From positions 303 through 34,000 of the forward strand of contig DASQ01000039.1 in assembly GCA_002503885.1 (NCBI GenBank): DNA of 33,698 bases. Reading direction: 5' to 3'. A program made the translations under genes and the position numbers. Shown here in pieces: positions 7,939 to 15,436 of the stretch. This DNA comes from Methanoculleus marisnigri. GTDB lineage: Archaea > Halobacteriota > Methanomicrobia > Methanomicrobiales > Methanoculleaceae. Positions within the stretch are counted from its first letter, which is position 1. Every line of letters begins with the position of its first letter. Under the pieces are notes generated by a model that was not told the DNA's origin, searched no databases, and was given only the letters and a program-made list of their open reading frames with translations.

Positions 7939-8820
7939 TCAAAGTGAGGGAAAGACCCGAATTATATCGGTCTGGGTAACGATCCCTATGGGCTTGCCGC
8001 CCTCGACCACAACCAGTCTCCCTATCTCCCGTTCCTTGAACCGGCCGACAAGCTCGTAGAGCCGGATCGAAGACGGTGCCTCCACCACATCGGCGGTCAT
8101 GATCTCTGCGACAGGCGCATCCAGCGTCATGCCCCCGTCCAGGCCGCGGGCAACATCGCTCAACGTCACGATGCCCGCGAGGTCGCCGTTCGCCTCCACC
8201 ACCGGGGCACCGTGAATATGGTGCATGGTGAAGAGGTGAACGGCATCGCGGAGGGTGGCGGAGAGCGACAGGGTCAGGAGCGGGGTGCTCATGTAGTGCT
8301 TGATCGACTGTTTCGGCAGGGATGTCATCTCTGAAACGCTGATCAGGAGCGCCTGAAGGTTCTCATCCATCCCGAAGATCTCACCGCGGACGAGGAGTTT
8401 ATTCACCGGCGTGGGCCCGATCAAGACCATATCCCCCACGCGGAAGAGCTTTACGCTCCCGATGATCCTGACCGTCGCCTGACAGAGGTCCGGGTGGCAG
8501 AGAGTGGTGAAACCGAGTTCGGCGACCCGGACGCCCTTCACTCTCTCACCATCGCGGAAGATCGGCACCTCGGACTGGTGCTCGAGGTCTCCGAGATTCA
8601 GTTCCTTGTATGCACCTGCGGTCGGGCTATAGCCCCCTTTCGGCCCGGGAACGCCATCGACAAGCCCGAGCGCCTTTAACGCCTGCATCTGGTTACGGAC
8701 TGTGCCGGGGTTGCGCTTGAGCACATCCGCGATCTCCTCACCTTTTATAGAGTGGGAGGACTGATGATATAGAGTAATCAGAGTTATCAGGATATCCTTC
8801 TGAATGGGAGAGAGCTCCAT
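7939..8820 (-). CDS. HTH and CBS-pair domain regulatory protein
   Basis: This 293-residue protein has an N-terminal winged helix (about 5-70, with GEEIADVLKRNPGTVRNQMQ as the helix-turn-helix) and a middle domain (about 75-165). Two CBS motifs follow at about 172-225 (HIHGAPVVEANGDLAGIVTLSDV) and 236-290 (IGRLVVVEGGKPIGIVTQTDI). CBS pairs bind adenine nucleotides or S-adenosylmethionine and sense energy or methyl supply, so a ligand-responsive transcription factor is a fair inference. The start ATG lies 26 bases from a TATA box shared with the divergent GTPase gene. Target and ligand are unknown. Similar HTH-CBS proteins are widespread in methanogens. Confidence 0.82.
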   Translation of the reverse strand: MELSPIQKDILITLITLYHQSSHSIKGEEIADVLKRNPGTVRNQMQALKALGLVDGVPGPKGGYSPTAGAYKELNLGDLEHQSEVPIFRDGERVKGVRVAELGFTTLCHPDLCQATVRIIGSVKLFRVGDMVLIGPTPVNKLLVRGEIFGMDENLQALLISVSEMTSLPKQSIKHYMSTPLLTLSLSATLRDAVHLFTMHHIHGAPVVEANGDLAGIVTLSDVARGLDGGMTLDAPVAEIMTADVVEAPSSIRLYELVGRFKEREIGRLVVVEGGKPIGIVTQTDIIRVFPSL

Positions 8821-8842
8821 AATTATCAGTCATTATACGTTG

Positions 8843-8850
8843 TTTAAATA
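8843..8850. promoter_or_regulatory. Shared divergent TATA element
   Basis: The near-symmetrical TTTAAATA lies 26 bases upstream of the minus-strand CBS gene and 24 bases upstream of the GTG at 8869 of the plus-strand GTPase. It could serve as a TATA box for both. A second candidate for the plus strand is TTATACG at about 8833-8839, which would instead suit the GTG at 8860. Confidence 0.45.
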
Positions 8851-8868
8851 CATTAGGTTGTGCGTACA

Positions 8869-9849
8869 GTGGAATTTGAAACCATCTCGACCGTTCCGAC
8901 GGCAGACGAAGTGCTTGACCGCAGTCTTCGCAGAGCAGCTGCCAAAAGGAAGCTGAAGACCAACGTCGATAGCGCAAACGAAGAGTTCGTGAGAGCGGTC
9001 GCGAAAGCCATCCACGACAAGTTGAAAAGCGTGGTCAGCTCGTTTCCGAGCTTCGAGCGCCTCTCACCCTTCTACCAGGAGGTGACCGACATCCTCGTCT
9101 CGCTCGACCGGCTGAAACGATCCCTCGGCGCCGTCAACTGGGCGGCCGACCAGGTCTGGATCATCGGCTCCGATTACACCCGGAGTATGCGATCCGGAGT
9201 GGACACAGCCTCAAAACGGCGACAGGCCGTTGCCCGCATAGCCTCCATCGTTCACCAGGTGGAAGACGATCTCGTATACTTGAACGAGGCCCGCAACATC
9301 CTGCGGAAACTCCCGCACGTGAACGACGACGACTTCACCGTGGTGGTGGCGGGATTCCCGAATGTCGGGAAATCTTCATTTATCCGGCTTGTCTCAACGG
9401 CAGAACCCGAGATCGCCGCCTACCCGTTCACCACCAAGGGGATCATCGTCGGCCACCACGAGATCGGCAAACGCGACCGGGTCCAGCTCGTCGATACGCC
9501 CGGAGTCCTCGAACGCCCGGCCGAAGAGAGGAACCCCATCGAGCGGCAGGCGGTAAGCGCCATCATCAACGCCGCCGATGTCGTGCTCTTCATCCTGGAC
9601 CCCAGCGAGCACTGCGGGTACACGCTCGACGACCAGATCCGGCTCCTCGATGAGATACACCGGATCGTCGACGTACCGGTGGTGACGGTTGCGAACAAGG
9701 CGGATATCCAGGGGATCGAGGGTTACCCGGAGATGTCCACGCTCACCGGCGAAGGGGTGGAGGCGGTCTTCGGCCTCCTGCTCACACACAAAAAGGAAGC
9801 CACGAAAACGAACCTGCGAGAGCCGCCCCAACCAGAAACCCAAGAATAG
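8869..9849 (+). CDS. Nog1-like OBG-family GTPase
   Basis: This protein of about 326 residues is related to the archaeal and eukaryotic Nog1 GTPases, which act in large-ribosomal-subunit assembly. An N-terminal helical domain (ISTVPTADEVLDRSL onward) precedes the G domain: G1 AGFPNVGKSSF near 161-171, G3 DTPGVLERP near 209-217 and G4 NKAD near 276-279. The switch region YPFTTKG is typical of the family. I prefer the GTG at 8869, because the TATA box then predicts a leaderless message and the protein begins MEFETIS; a GTG at 8860 would add three residues. The 3' end overlaps the convergent protease gene by 68 bases. Confidence 0.87.
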   Translation: MEFETISTVPTADEVLDRSLRRAAAKRKLKTNVDSANEEFVRAVAKAIHDKLKSVVSSFPSFERLSPFYQEVTDILVSLDRLKRSLGAVNWAADQVWIIGSDYTRSMRSGVDTASKRRQAVARIASIVHQVEDDLVYLNEARNILRKLPHVNDDDFTVVVAGFPNVGKSSFIRLVSTAEPEIAAYPFTTKGIIVGHHEIGKRDRVQLVDTPGVLERPAEERNPIERQAVSAIINAADVVLFILDPSEHCGYTLDDQIRLLDEIHRIVDVPVVTVANKADIQGIEGYPEMSTLTGEGVEAVFGLLLTHKKEATKTNLREPPQPETQE

Positions 9850-10693
9850 CCCCGCCGTTTAAGGGAGGGAGCCCCGCCTGGGGCTTTCCCTTGTTGACAA
9901 AGAAGAGGAGTACGGCGAGGCCGGCAAGCGACCCTGCCATCGCACCGAGTGTCGGTGCGGAGAGGATCCAGAGGACAGCGGGCGCGTCCAGAAAGACGTG
10001 CGACGATGCCACGAGGATCGAGGGCATGATCAGGTCGCCCATGCCCATGACGAACGCGCCGCGCTCCTCCCCCTCCCCTATGTTGAGACCCTCCCGCCGG
10101 AACGAGTAGTCCATTCTCTTCGGGACCACGACCATGATGGGAGCTTTTGTTTCGAGGACGCCTTCGGCAAGCGTAATCATGTGTTTTGTCCGATAAACCG
10201 ATATTGCGTCGTAGACAGCGAGCAGCACGAGCAGCACAAGCACCGGCAGGATGGCGAGGGATATCCCGAAGATAGATGCGACACCCGCGGATATCAGCAC
10301 GCCGAGGACATCGATGACGTACCACTCCGGGTAGAGGTAGAGGAGCGCCGTCGCGGCTCCGGAACCGATGAGCGTCCCGATGACAGCGGCATCGGTGGTC
10401 CCGAGCGCGAGGTTGGAGAGCGCCGAAAAGATGTAGAGGAACGTCAGGAATATGGAGATGCCGATGATGATCGAGATGAAACGCCGCCCTCCCGCCCGGA
10501 TAAGGAGGAGCAGGACCAGCGTAAAGGCAAGCAGCATCCCGATGAATATCAGGGGATTTACGACCGACTCGGGGTCTTCAAACGCCACAAGACCCGCCGC
10601 CTGCATGGGGAGAACGAGAACGAGGGCGATCAGCTGGACGGATAAGAGCATGAGGGGCATTCCAAGAAGTGGCAGCCAGTCGCGTATCTGCAT
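9782..10693 (-). CDS. Presenilin/signal-peptide-peptidase-type intramembrane aspartyl protease
   Basis: This 303-residue polytopic membrane protein has about nine hydrophobic helices. Both signature aspartates are present: Asp in VYDAISVY (near 162) and Asp in GMGDLIMP (near 220). A PPL tripeptide (near 276-278), equivalent to the PAL motif of presenilins, lies ahead of the last helix. Archaeal members (PSH type) cleave transmembrane segments. The hydrophilic loop between the two catalytic helices is of ordinary length. I chose the ATG at 10693, with GGAG just upstream, over a GTG one codon earlier. The 3' end overlaps the GTPase gene by 68 bases on the opposite strand. No substrate is known; the divergent small membrane protein is an obvious neighbour to consider. 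Confidence 0.87.
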   Translation of the reverse strand: MQIRDWLPLLGMPLMLLSVQLIALVLVLPMQAAGLVAFEDPESVVNPLIFIGMLLAFTLVLLLLIRAGGRRFISIIIGISIFLTFLYIFSALSNLALGTTDAAVIGTLIGSGAATALLYLYPEWYVIDVLGVLISAGVASIFGISLAILPVLVLLVLLAVYDAISVYRTKHMITLAEGVLETKAPIMVVVPKRMDYSFRREGLNIGEGEERGAFVMGMGDLIMPSILVASSHVFLDAPAVLWILSAPTLGAMAGSLAGLAVLLFFVNKGKPQAGLPPLNGGAILGFLVGAALAGSFSWLPFCV

Positions 10694-10718
10694 CACAAAA
10701 CTCCATTCATTTTAGGTA

Positions 10719-10728
10719 GGTTAATTAA
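10719..10728 (+). promoter_or_regulatory. TATA box of the small membrane protein gene
   Basis: TTAATTAATG is centred about 28 bases before the ATG at 10751, which predicts a leaderless message. On the other strand ATTTTAAAATG at about 10740-10750 could serve the divergent protease gene and give it a leader with its GGAG site. Confidence 0.5.
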
Positions 10729-10750
10729 TGCATCCTCATCATTTTAAAAT

Positions 10751-11065
10751 ATGGAGATTCGCGAACTCATCGGCGACATTGTTCTCACCATCGTGATGGT
10801 AGTCTCCACCATCGTTCTGGTGATGCGGTTCTGGCAGGACCTGATTATAGCGGTTGCTGCGACGTTCATGATGCTCTCCCTCGGGGGGCTGCTCATCTCT
10901 CTTGGTATGAAGATTGTGAGCCTCGATAAGAGCGTCGCACAACGTGAGCGCACCATGCGCGTGAACATGGAGGAGATGGGAAAGACAATGAGCACCAAAT
11001 ACGACAATACGGTCAGTCACATCGAGGAGATCGTCGACGGGCTCTCCCGGCGGATGTACCGGTGA
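10751..11065 (+). CDS. Small membrane protein with C-terminal coiled coil, function unknown
   Basis: The 104-residue protein has two adjoining transmembrane helices (about 8-27 and 31-53). They are followed by a charged, heptad-like helix (about 56-100, KIVSLDKSVAQRERTMR and onward). I do not recognise the family. Good upstream TATA spacing and GC-rich codon use like the neighbours support it as a real gene. It is divergent from the intramembrane protease and could be functionally tied to it, but this is only proximity. Confidence 0.7.
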   Translation: MEIRELIGDIVLTIVMVVSTIVLVMRFWQDLIIAVAATFMMLSLGGLLISLGMKIVSLDKSVAQRERTMRVNMEEMGKTMSTKYDNTVSHIEEIVDGLSRRMYR

Positions 11066-11113
11066 ACCGGACCGCCATCTTAATGGCCTCTCCCCCTCTC
11101 ATGATCAGGTAGC

Positions 11114-12115
11114 ATGGGCGTTGCTATCCGAGATATCCTGGCAGACTGTAAAGAGACGTTGACGTGGGACGGCCTCTCCGGCACCGCCGCAGTGGACGCC
11201 CATAACGCGCTCTATCAATTCCTCTCCATCATCCGGCAGCCCGACGGCACCCCGCTGATGAACGGCGCGGGCCGGGTCACCTCGCACCTCTCCGGCATCC
11301 TCTTCCGGTCCATCAACTTCCTGGAAAAGGGCATCAAGCCGGTCTTTGTCTTCGACGGGAAGCCGCCGGAGTTCAAACAGGAGACGATCGACGAGCGGCG
11401 TCTCGTCCGTACCAGGGCCGACGAAGCCTGGAAAACGGCGCTCAGAGAGGGGGATATGAAGGAGGCGTATAAGCAGGCGAGCGCCTCCACCCGTATCGAC
11501 AGCCATATCATTGCGTCGTCTCACGAACTCCTCGACCTGCTCGGCATCCCCTGGGTGCAGGCACCGAGCGAAGGCGAAGCGCAGGCAGCCCACATGGCAC
11601 AGAGGGGGATGGTCACCTATGCGGTCTCGCAGGACTACGACTCGCTCCTCTTCGGCTCCCCGGTGCTGGTGCGCAACCTCACGGTCAGCGGCCGGCGAAA
11701 GATGCGAGGGCGGACGATCACCGTGAACCCCGAGCGGATCGTCCTCTCCTCCCTCCTCGACTGCCTCGACGTCACGAGGGAGCAGCTCGTCGAGATCGGC
11801 ATCCTGGTGGGCACGGACTTCAACCCGGGCATCCGGGGCATCGGCGGCAAGACAGCCTTGAAGGTCGTGCGAAACGGCGAGTTTGAGTCCGTGATCGCGG
11901 AGAAGCAGCCCGATTTCGACCCCGCTCCAATCCGGGACTTCTTCCTTAACCCGCCGGTCACCGGGGACTACACCCTCGAGTGGAGGTCGCCGGACGTCGA
12001 GGGCGTCGTGGAGATGCTCTGCGGGCGCTACGACTTCTCCAGAGAGCGGGTCGAAAGCGCTCTCGCCAAGGTCTCGGTGAAGGCGACGCAGAAGACACTG
12101 GATGCCTGGTTCTGA
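11114..12115 (+). CDS. fen: Flap endonuclease FEN1
   Basis: This 333-residue structure-specific nuclease removes 5' flaps during Okazaki fragment maturation and repair. The acidic active-site residues are visible: Asp28 in AVDAHN, Asp81 in VFDGKPP, Glu153 and Glu155 in PSEGEAQ, Asp174 and Asp176 in SQDYDSLLFG, and the aspartate of GTDFNPGIRGIGGKTAL in the helix-two-turn-helix. The last eight residues, QKTLDAWF, are a PCNA-interacting peptide. The length is that of archaeal FEN1. A TATA-like CATCTTAATGG near 11076-11086 precedes it. Confidence 0.95.
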   Translation: MGVAIRDILADCKETLTWDGLSGTAAVDAHNALYQFLSIIRQPDGTPLMNGAGRVTSHLSGILFRSINFLEKGIKPVFVFDGKPPEFKQETIDERRLVRTRADEAWKTALREGDMKEAYKQASASTRIDSHIIASSHELLDLLGIPWVQAPSEGEAQAAHMAQRGMVTYAVSQDYDSLLFGSPVLVRNLTVSGRRKMRGRTITVNPERIVLSSLLDCLDVTREQLVEIGILVGTDFNPGIRGIGGKTALKVVRNGEFESVIAEKQPDFDPAPIRDFFLNPPVTGDYTLEWRSPDVEGVVEMLCGRYDFSRERVESALAKVSVKATQKTLDAWF

Positions 12116-12513
12116 TACCGGGACGGCACAGACCATGCAGAACATCGAATAACCCAAAACCTGCTTTTTTCCCCCGGATATGCGCTCCGGAGGGCGACGC
12201 AATAAATATATGCGAGGACGACCCCATACACCAGTTGACGAATATCTACCAGGCTTTCAAGGCAAGATGGATGATGCAGGGACCGACAGTAAATCTCTCT
12301 ATCCCCGACTACCGTTCAAGCGTCCAAAACAGTGTCGACCACCGTTCTCCCGACCCTCCCAGCCCCTTCGGCTACGCCAACCATCCGCATTCTCCGTCGC
12401 TCAGAGTCGTTCTGCTAAACCCGGCGGGCCCCTTGCGGGACCGCCGTAAGGATTGCTCCTCCAGACATGCTGCCCGGTCTCCCGGACAGCAGGACAATAC
12501 GAGGTGATCTGAG
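12116..12513 (+). promoter_or_regulatory. Long structured leader region of the DUF2193 gene
   Basis: This 398-base gap holds a T-rich run after fen (CTTTTTTCC near 12163-12172) and a good TATA box, AATAAATATATG, at 12201-12212. About 285 bases of probable leader follow. Two hairpins lie near its 3' end. One is at 12422-12446: six pairs CGGCGG/CCGCCG, a mismatch, then three more pairs. The other is at 12468-12491: TGCTGCCCGG/CCGGACAGCA with one mismatch around a TCTC loop. A near-perfect ribosome-binding site, GAGGTGATC (12501-12509), is directly before the ATG. I see no protein gene. A regulatory RNA leader is possible but is an inference. Confidence 0.45.
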
Positions 12514-14013
12514 ATGAGAGAACTCTACGAGAAGATGATAAACGAGGCCATGGCCGCCCAGCGGGCGGACGTGGATACGGTAAAGGCAAAACGCGGCCAG
12601 AAGTTTACCCTTAAGGACACGAAACCCTTCGTCGATGCGGTCCGGAAGATGACGGCGATCGGCGACCAGAGCCAGGCGGTCATCGACCTCCACAAGAACT
12701 CGGTGATCTCGCATTCCGAGGTCCTCCAGAGTCTCGCGACGACCGTCCGTCCCGAAGACGACCCGTTCGTCGAGCATTACCAGACACCCGTGGTGCTCGA
12801 GATCTTGAAGAGTCAGGACGAGGCGTTCGCAAAGAGCGTCGATGCCTTCACGAAGGCAGTCGCGGATGCGGAGGCCCGGATCGGCCTCGAGGCGGTGCGG
12901 CGCTACGGCGGGTTCTACGGCCCCACCTGTGTCGTCGACTTTGCGCTGATCCCGGGGAGCACGAGCAACGTGGTGAACCGGGTCTTACAGAAGACCGACA
13001 TCCCGGTCGAGCACAAGCGGGCGATCCTCGCCGCCAAATCATGGGGAATGAACACCTCCTACGGCTTCGGGGACACCTTCGCCCACGCCCTTGAGGCAGG
13101 AGCCACCCCCGCCGAGGCGACGGCGAGGGAGATCGAGATGATGCAGAGGATCTACCGCGAACCGGTCGAAGCCCAGGCGGAGCTGATGGATGCCGCCGGG
13201 ATGACCTCTTTTGATCCGCGGAAGTACATGAGCGAGTACCGGCGGCGGATGGAAGGGACTGTTCGCGCCGCAGTCGATGACGGCGTCCACTACGCCAACA
13301 TCCTGACCGTTCCGGCCTACAGCGTCGGCGACGTTGCGCACCACATCGCGCAGTCGACCTTCAACATGTGCAAGGACGACGTCGTCATGGCGGTGATCGA
13401 GGCGGTCACCGAGGTGATGGAGTCGACGCTACGAAACTCGCTCGACTCATACAGGAGTTACTGGGACGTCCTCTCGGTCGCGACCGGCGCATCGGCCGCC
13501 GCGACCGAGTACATCCTTGAACTCGACGCATTTAACGCTCCCACGGTCGTCGACCTGCTCACGAAGAGATTCCACAACTACGTCCTCGCCTACCCCACCA
13601 GGGGAGCGGCCGCAGAGCTCCACAACTGCGACTTCATGGACATGATCTACCGCGGATGGAAACTCCTCGATAAGGCGCGGCGGAACCGGAACGGGGCCGA
13701 CGAGGCCCTGACTCCCATGGTCGGCAAGTACCCCGTCGATCTCTCGCCCATCCACGCAAACGAGGTGCTGATGAACCCGCAGTGGTATGCCTACCCGGCC
13801 TGCGCCATAACGGTCCGGTTCTCCGCACTGATGCGCCTTGCCGACTACCCGTGCCTCCTCACGAGCGAACCCGTGACCGCGACGATGATGACCAACGTCA
13901 TCGCCCTTGAGAAAGAGACGGCCGCCGCTCCGGTGCGGGCCTGCAAGAGCTGCGCCACGACATGCCTGGTCGACCAGCGGCAGCGATACTGCCAGTGGAA
14001 AGAGGCGGTCTGA
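12514..14013 (+). CDS. DUF2193 family protein
   Basis: This 499-residue, mostly helical soluble protein resembles the DUF2193 family, found mainly in methanogens and without assigned function. Conserved-looking blocks include YGGFYGPTCVVDFALIPGS (about 129-147), a long MMQRIYREPVEAQAELMDAAGM helix region and NPQWYAYPACAITVRFSALMRLADYPCL near 418-446. The C-terminus carries four cysteines spaced C-x2-C-x3-C-x8-C (477, 480, 484, 493), suitable for an Fe-S cluster or zinc. It has the strongest ribosome-binding site in the window and is followed after 12 bases by the zinc-site protein DUF2180. Its role is unknown; a metal or cofactor-linked task in methanogen metabolism is a guess from the cysteines and distribution. 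Confidence 0.8.
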   Translation: MRELYEKMINEAMAAQRADVDTVKAKRGQKFTLKDTKPFVDAVRKMTAIGDQSQAVIDLHKNSVISHSEVLQSLATTVRPEDDPFVEHYQTPVVLEILKSQDEAFAKSVDAFTKAVADAEARIGLEAVRRYGGFYGPTCVVDFALIPGSTSNVVNRVLQKTDIPVEHKRAILAAKSWGMNTSYGFGDTFAHALEAGATPAEATAREIEMMQRIYREPVEAQAELMDAAGMTSFDPRKYMSEYRRRMEGTVRAAVDDGVHYANILTVPAYSVGDVAHHIAQSTFNMCKDDVVMAVIEAVTEVMESTLRNSLDSYRSYWDVLSVATGASAAATEYILELDAFNAPTVVDLLTKRFHNYVLAYPTRGAAAELHNCDFMDMIYRGWKLLDKARRNRNGADEALTPMVGKYPVDLSPIHANEVLMNPQWYAYPACAITVRFSALMRLADYPCLLTSEPVTATMMTNVIALEKETAAAPVRACKSCATTCLVDQRQRYCQWKEAV

Positions 14014-14025
14014 GGGAGAGTTGCT

Positions 14026-14235
14026 ATGAAGTGCTACTACTGCGCCCTTGAAGGGGGGGATAGCGAGGCGGTGGCAGTCTGCGTCGTCTGCGGAATGGGG
14101 CTCTGCATGGAGCACGCCATCCGGAAGGATATCGATGTCTGGGAAGGGGGCTACCCGCTCCCCAGCAAGCGCGTGAAGGCTCCGCTGCCGAGGATCCTCT
14201 GCCCCGAGTGCTACACCGCCCTGTACGGGAAATAA
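14026..14235 (+). CDS. DUF2180 family small zinc-binding-type protein
   Basis: This 69-residue protein is dominated by metal-ligand pairs: CYYC (3-6), CVVCGMGLCMEH (Cys19, Cys22, Cys27, His30) and CPEC (59-62). The spacing suits two zinc sites, as in B-box or treble-clef folds. It resembles the DUF2180 family of methanogens. It follows the DUF2193 gene by 12 bases with GGGAGAG upstream, so the two are very probably one operon and may work together, for example as an adaptor or metal-handling partner. No enzymatic motif is visible. Confidence 0.82.
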   Translation: MKCYYCALEGGDSEAVAVCVVCGMGLCMEHAIRKDIDVWEGGYPLPSKRVKAPLPRILCPECYTALYGK

Positions 14236-14303
14236 GGCACTCTCCCATACAATTTTAGCAAAAGCCTTACTCTAAAAAGATGATATGATTATCTGGTGAA
14301 ACA

Positions 14304-15047
14304 ATGACTGTATCTCCTGGAAAGCGGTTCGTCGCCGAAGCCGTCGGCACCTTCATCCTGGTCTTCTTCGGGGCCGGTGCAGCAGCCGTCACGCTGATGC
14401 TCGCCTCGGGGACCACCCCGTCGACTCCCTTCAACATCGGGATCGGGGTGCTCGGGGGTCTCGCCGACTGGCTCGCCATAGGACTCGCCTTCGGCATCGC
14501 CATCGCCGGGTCCATCTACGCCCTCGGAAGGATATCGGGATGCCACATCAACCCGGCGGTGACGATAGCCCTCTTTGCGACCGGGCGGTTCCCCGGACGC
14601 GACGTGGGCCCCTACATCGTCGCACAACTCCTCGGCGCAGCCGCCGCAAGCCTGCTCTTTGCCTGGGCGGTCGGCCCGGACGCCGTCACCGTCGGAGGCC
14701 TCGGCGCAACGGCACCCTTCCTTGGCATCGGCTACCTGCAGGCGATCGTCATCGAGGCCATCGGGACGTTCCTCCTGATGCTCGTGATCATGGGCGCTGC
14801 CGTCGACGAGCGGGCCACGCCGGGCTTTGCCGGCCTCGCGGTGGGTCTTGCGGTTGCCGGCATCATCACGACGACCGGGAACCTGACCGGCGCGTCGTTA
14901 AACCCCGCCCGCACGTTCGGGCCGTACCTCGGGGACTGGCTCCTCGGCGGGCAGAACCTCTGGGCGTTCTTCCCCATCTACATCATCGGCCCCATCGTCG
15001 GCGCGGTGCTCGCTGCGTTCCTCTACGACTACCTCTCCGGCGATTAA
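14304..15047 (+). CDS. aqpM: Aquaporin (AqpM-like MIP channel)
   Basis: This 247-residue membrane channel for water and small neutral solutes has six transmembrane helices. Two half-helices carry NPA motifs: GCHINPAVTIAL (NPA 83-85) and GASLNPARTFGP (NPA 200-202, with the selectivity arginine at 203). The inserted loop DAVTVGGLGATAPFLGIGYLQA is like that of methanogen AqpM, whose pore is intermediate between water-only and glycerol channels. The ATG at 14304 has GGTGAAAC just ahead. It lies 68 bases after DUF2180; an A/T-rich stretch there could be a separate promoter. A CTTTTTC run follows the stop. Confidence 0.9.
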   Translation: MTVSPGKRFVAEAVGTFILVFFGAGAAAVTLMLASGTTPSTPFNIGIGVLGGLADWLAIGLAFGIAIAGSIYALGRISGCHINPAVTIALFATGRFPGRDVGPYIVAQLLGAAAASLLFAWAVGPDAVTVGGLGATAPFLGIGYLQAIVIEAIGTFLLMLVIMGAAVDERATPGFAGLAVGLAVAGIITTTGNLTGASLNPARTFGPYLGDWLLGGQNLWAFFPIYIIGPIVGAVLAAFLYDYLSGD

Positions 15048-15436
15048 TCCAATTCCACTCTTTTTCATGCTTCCGCCGGAAGAGAGCCAGGTCTATCTGC
15101 CGTGGTCCGAAAAAACTCCGCCGTTTGCCGGCAAGAGCGGTGAACCGGAACGGATCCGGTTCGCCGCAAGTCTGCCCGGAACGCCCGTCAAACGGACGGG
15201 CACCCGGGAACCCTTTAGCGTGGAGCAGCAACGAGAAACCGATGCTCCCACCCGGATCGACATCCGGATATCCGCGCGTACCCGGTATGGGCGCCACTGG
15301 TTATGCACCCGCACCGGGATGTTCACATATACCCTCGGGACCTCATTCCCATGGAAAATACTTATACATTTCGGGAGGGGTGTGCCACGCCCCCCCTGCC
15401 GCCTGCCAGAGACCTGTCCCGTCCGGACCTCCGACT
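15048..15436. other. Gene-free region between aqpM and the broken TPP-enzyme gene
   Basis: After the T-run terminating aqpM I see no credible protein or RNA gene. An AATACTTATA element at about 15357-15367 is TATA-like on both strands but has no gene at a sensible distance. A short G/C hairpin (GGGGTG...CGCCCC) sits near 15378-15394. The region probably holds ruined sequence of the adjacent pseudogene, whose catalytic C-terminal domain should lie here but cannot be recognised. Confidence 0.4.

Noticed and set aside
11980..12507. 175-codon plus-strand frame through the end of fen and the DUF2193 leader
   Set aside because: Its first part is out of frame with FEN1 and the rest crosses hairpins; no protein-like pattern.
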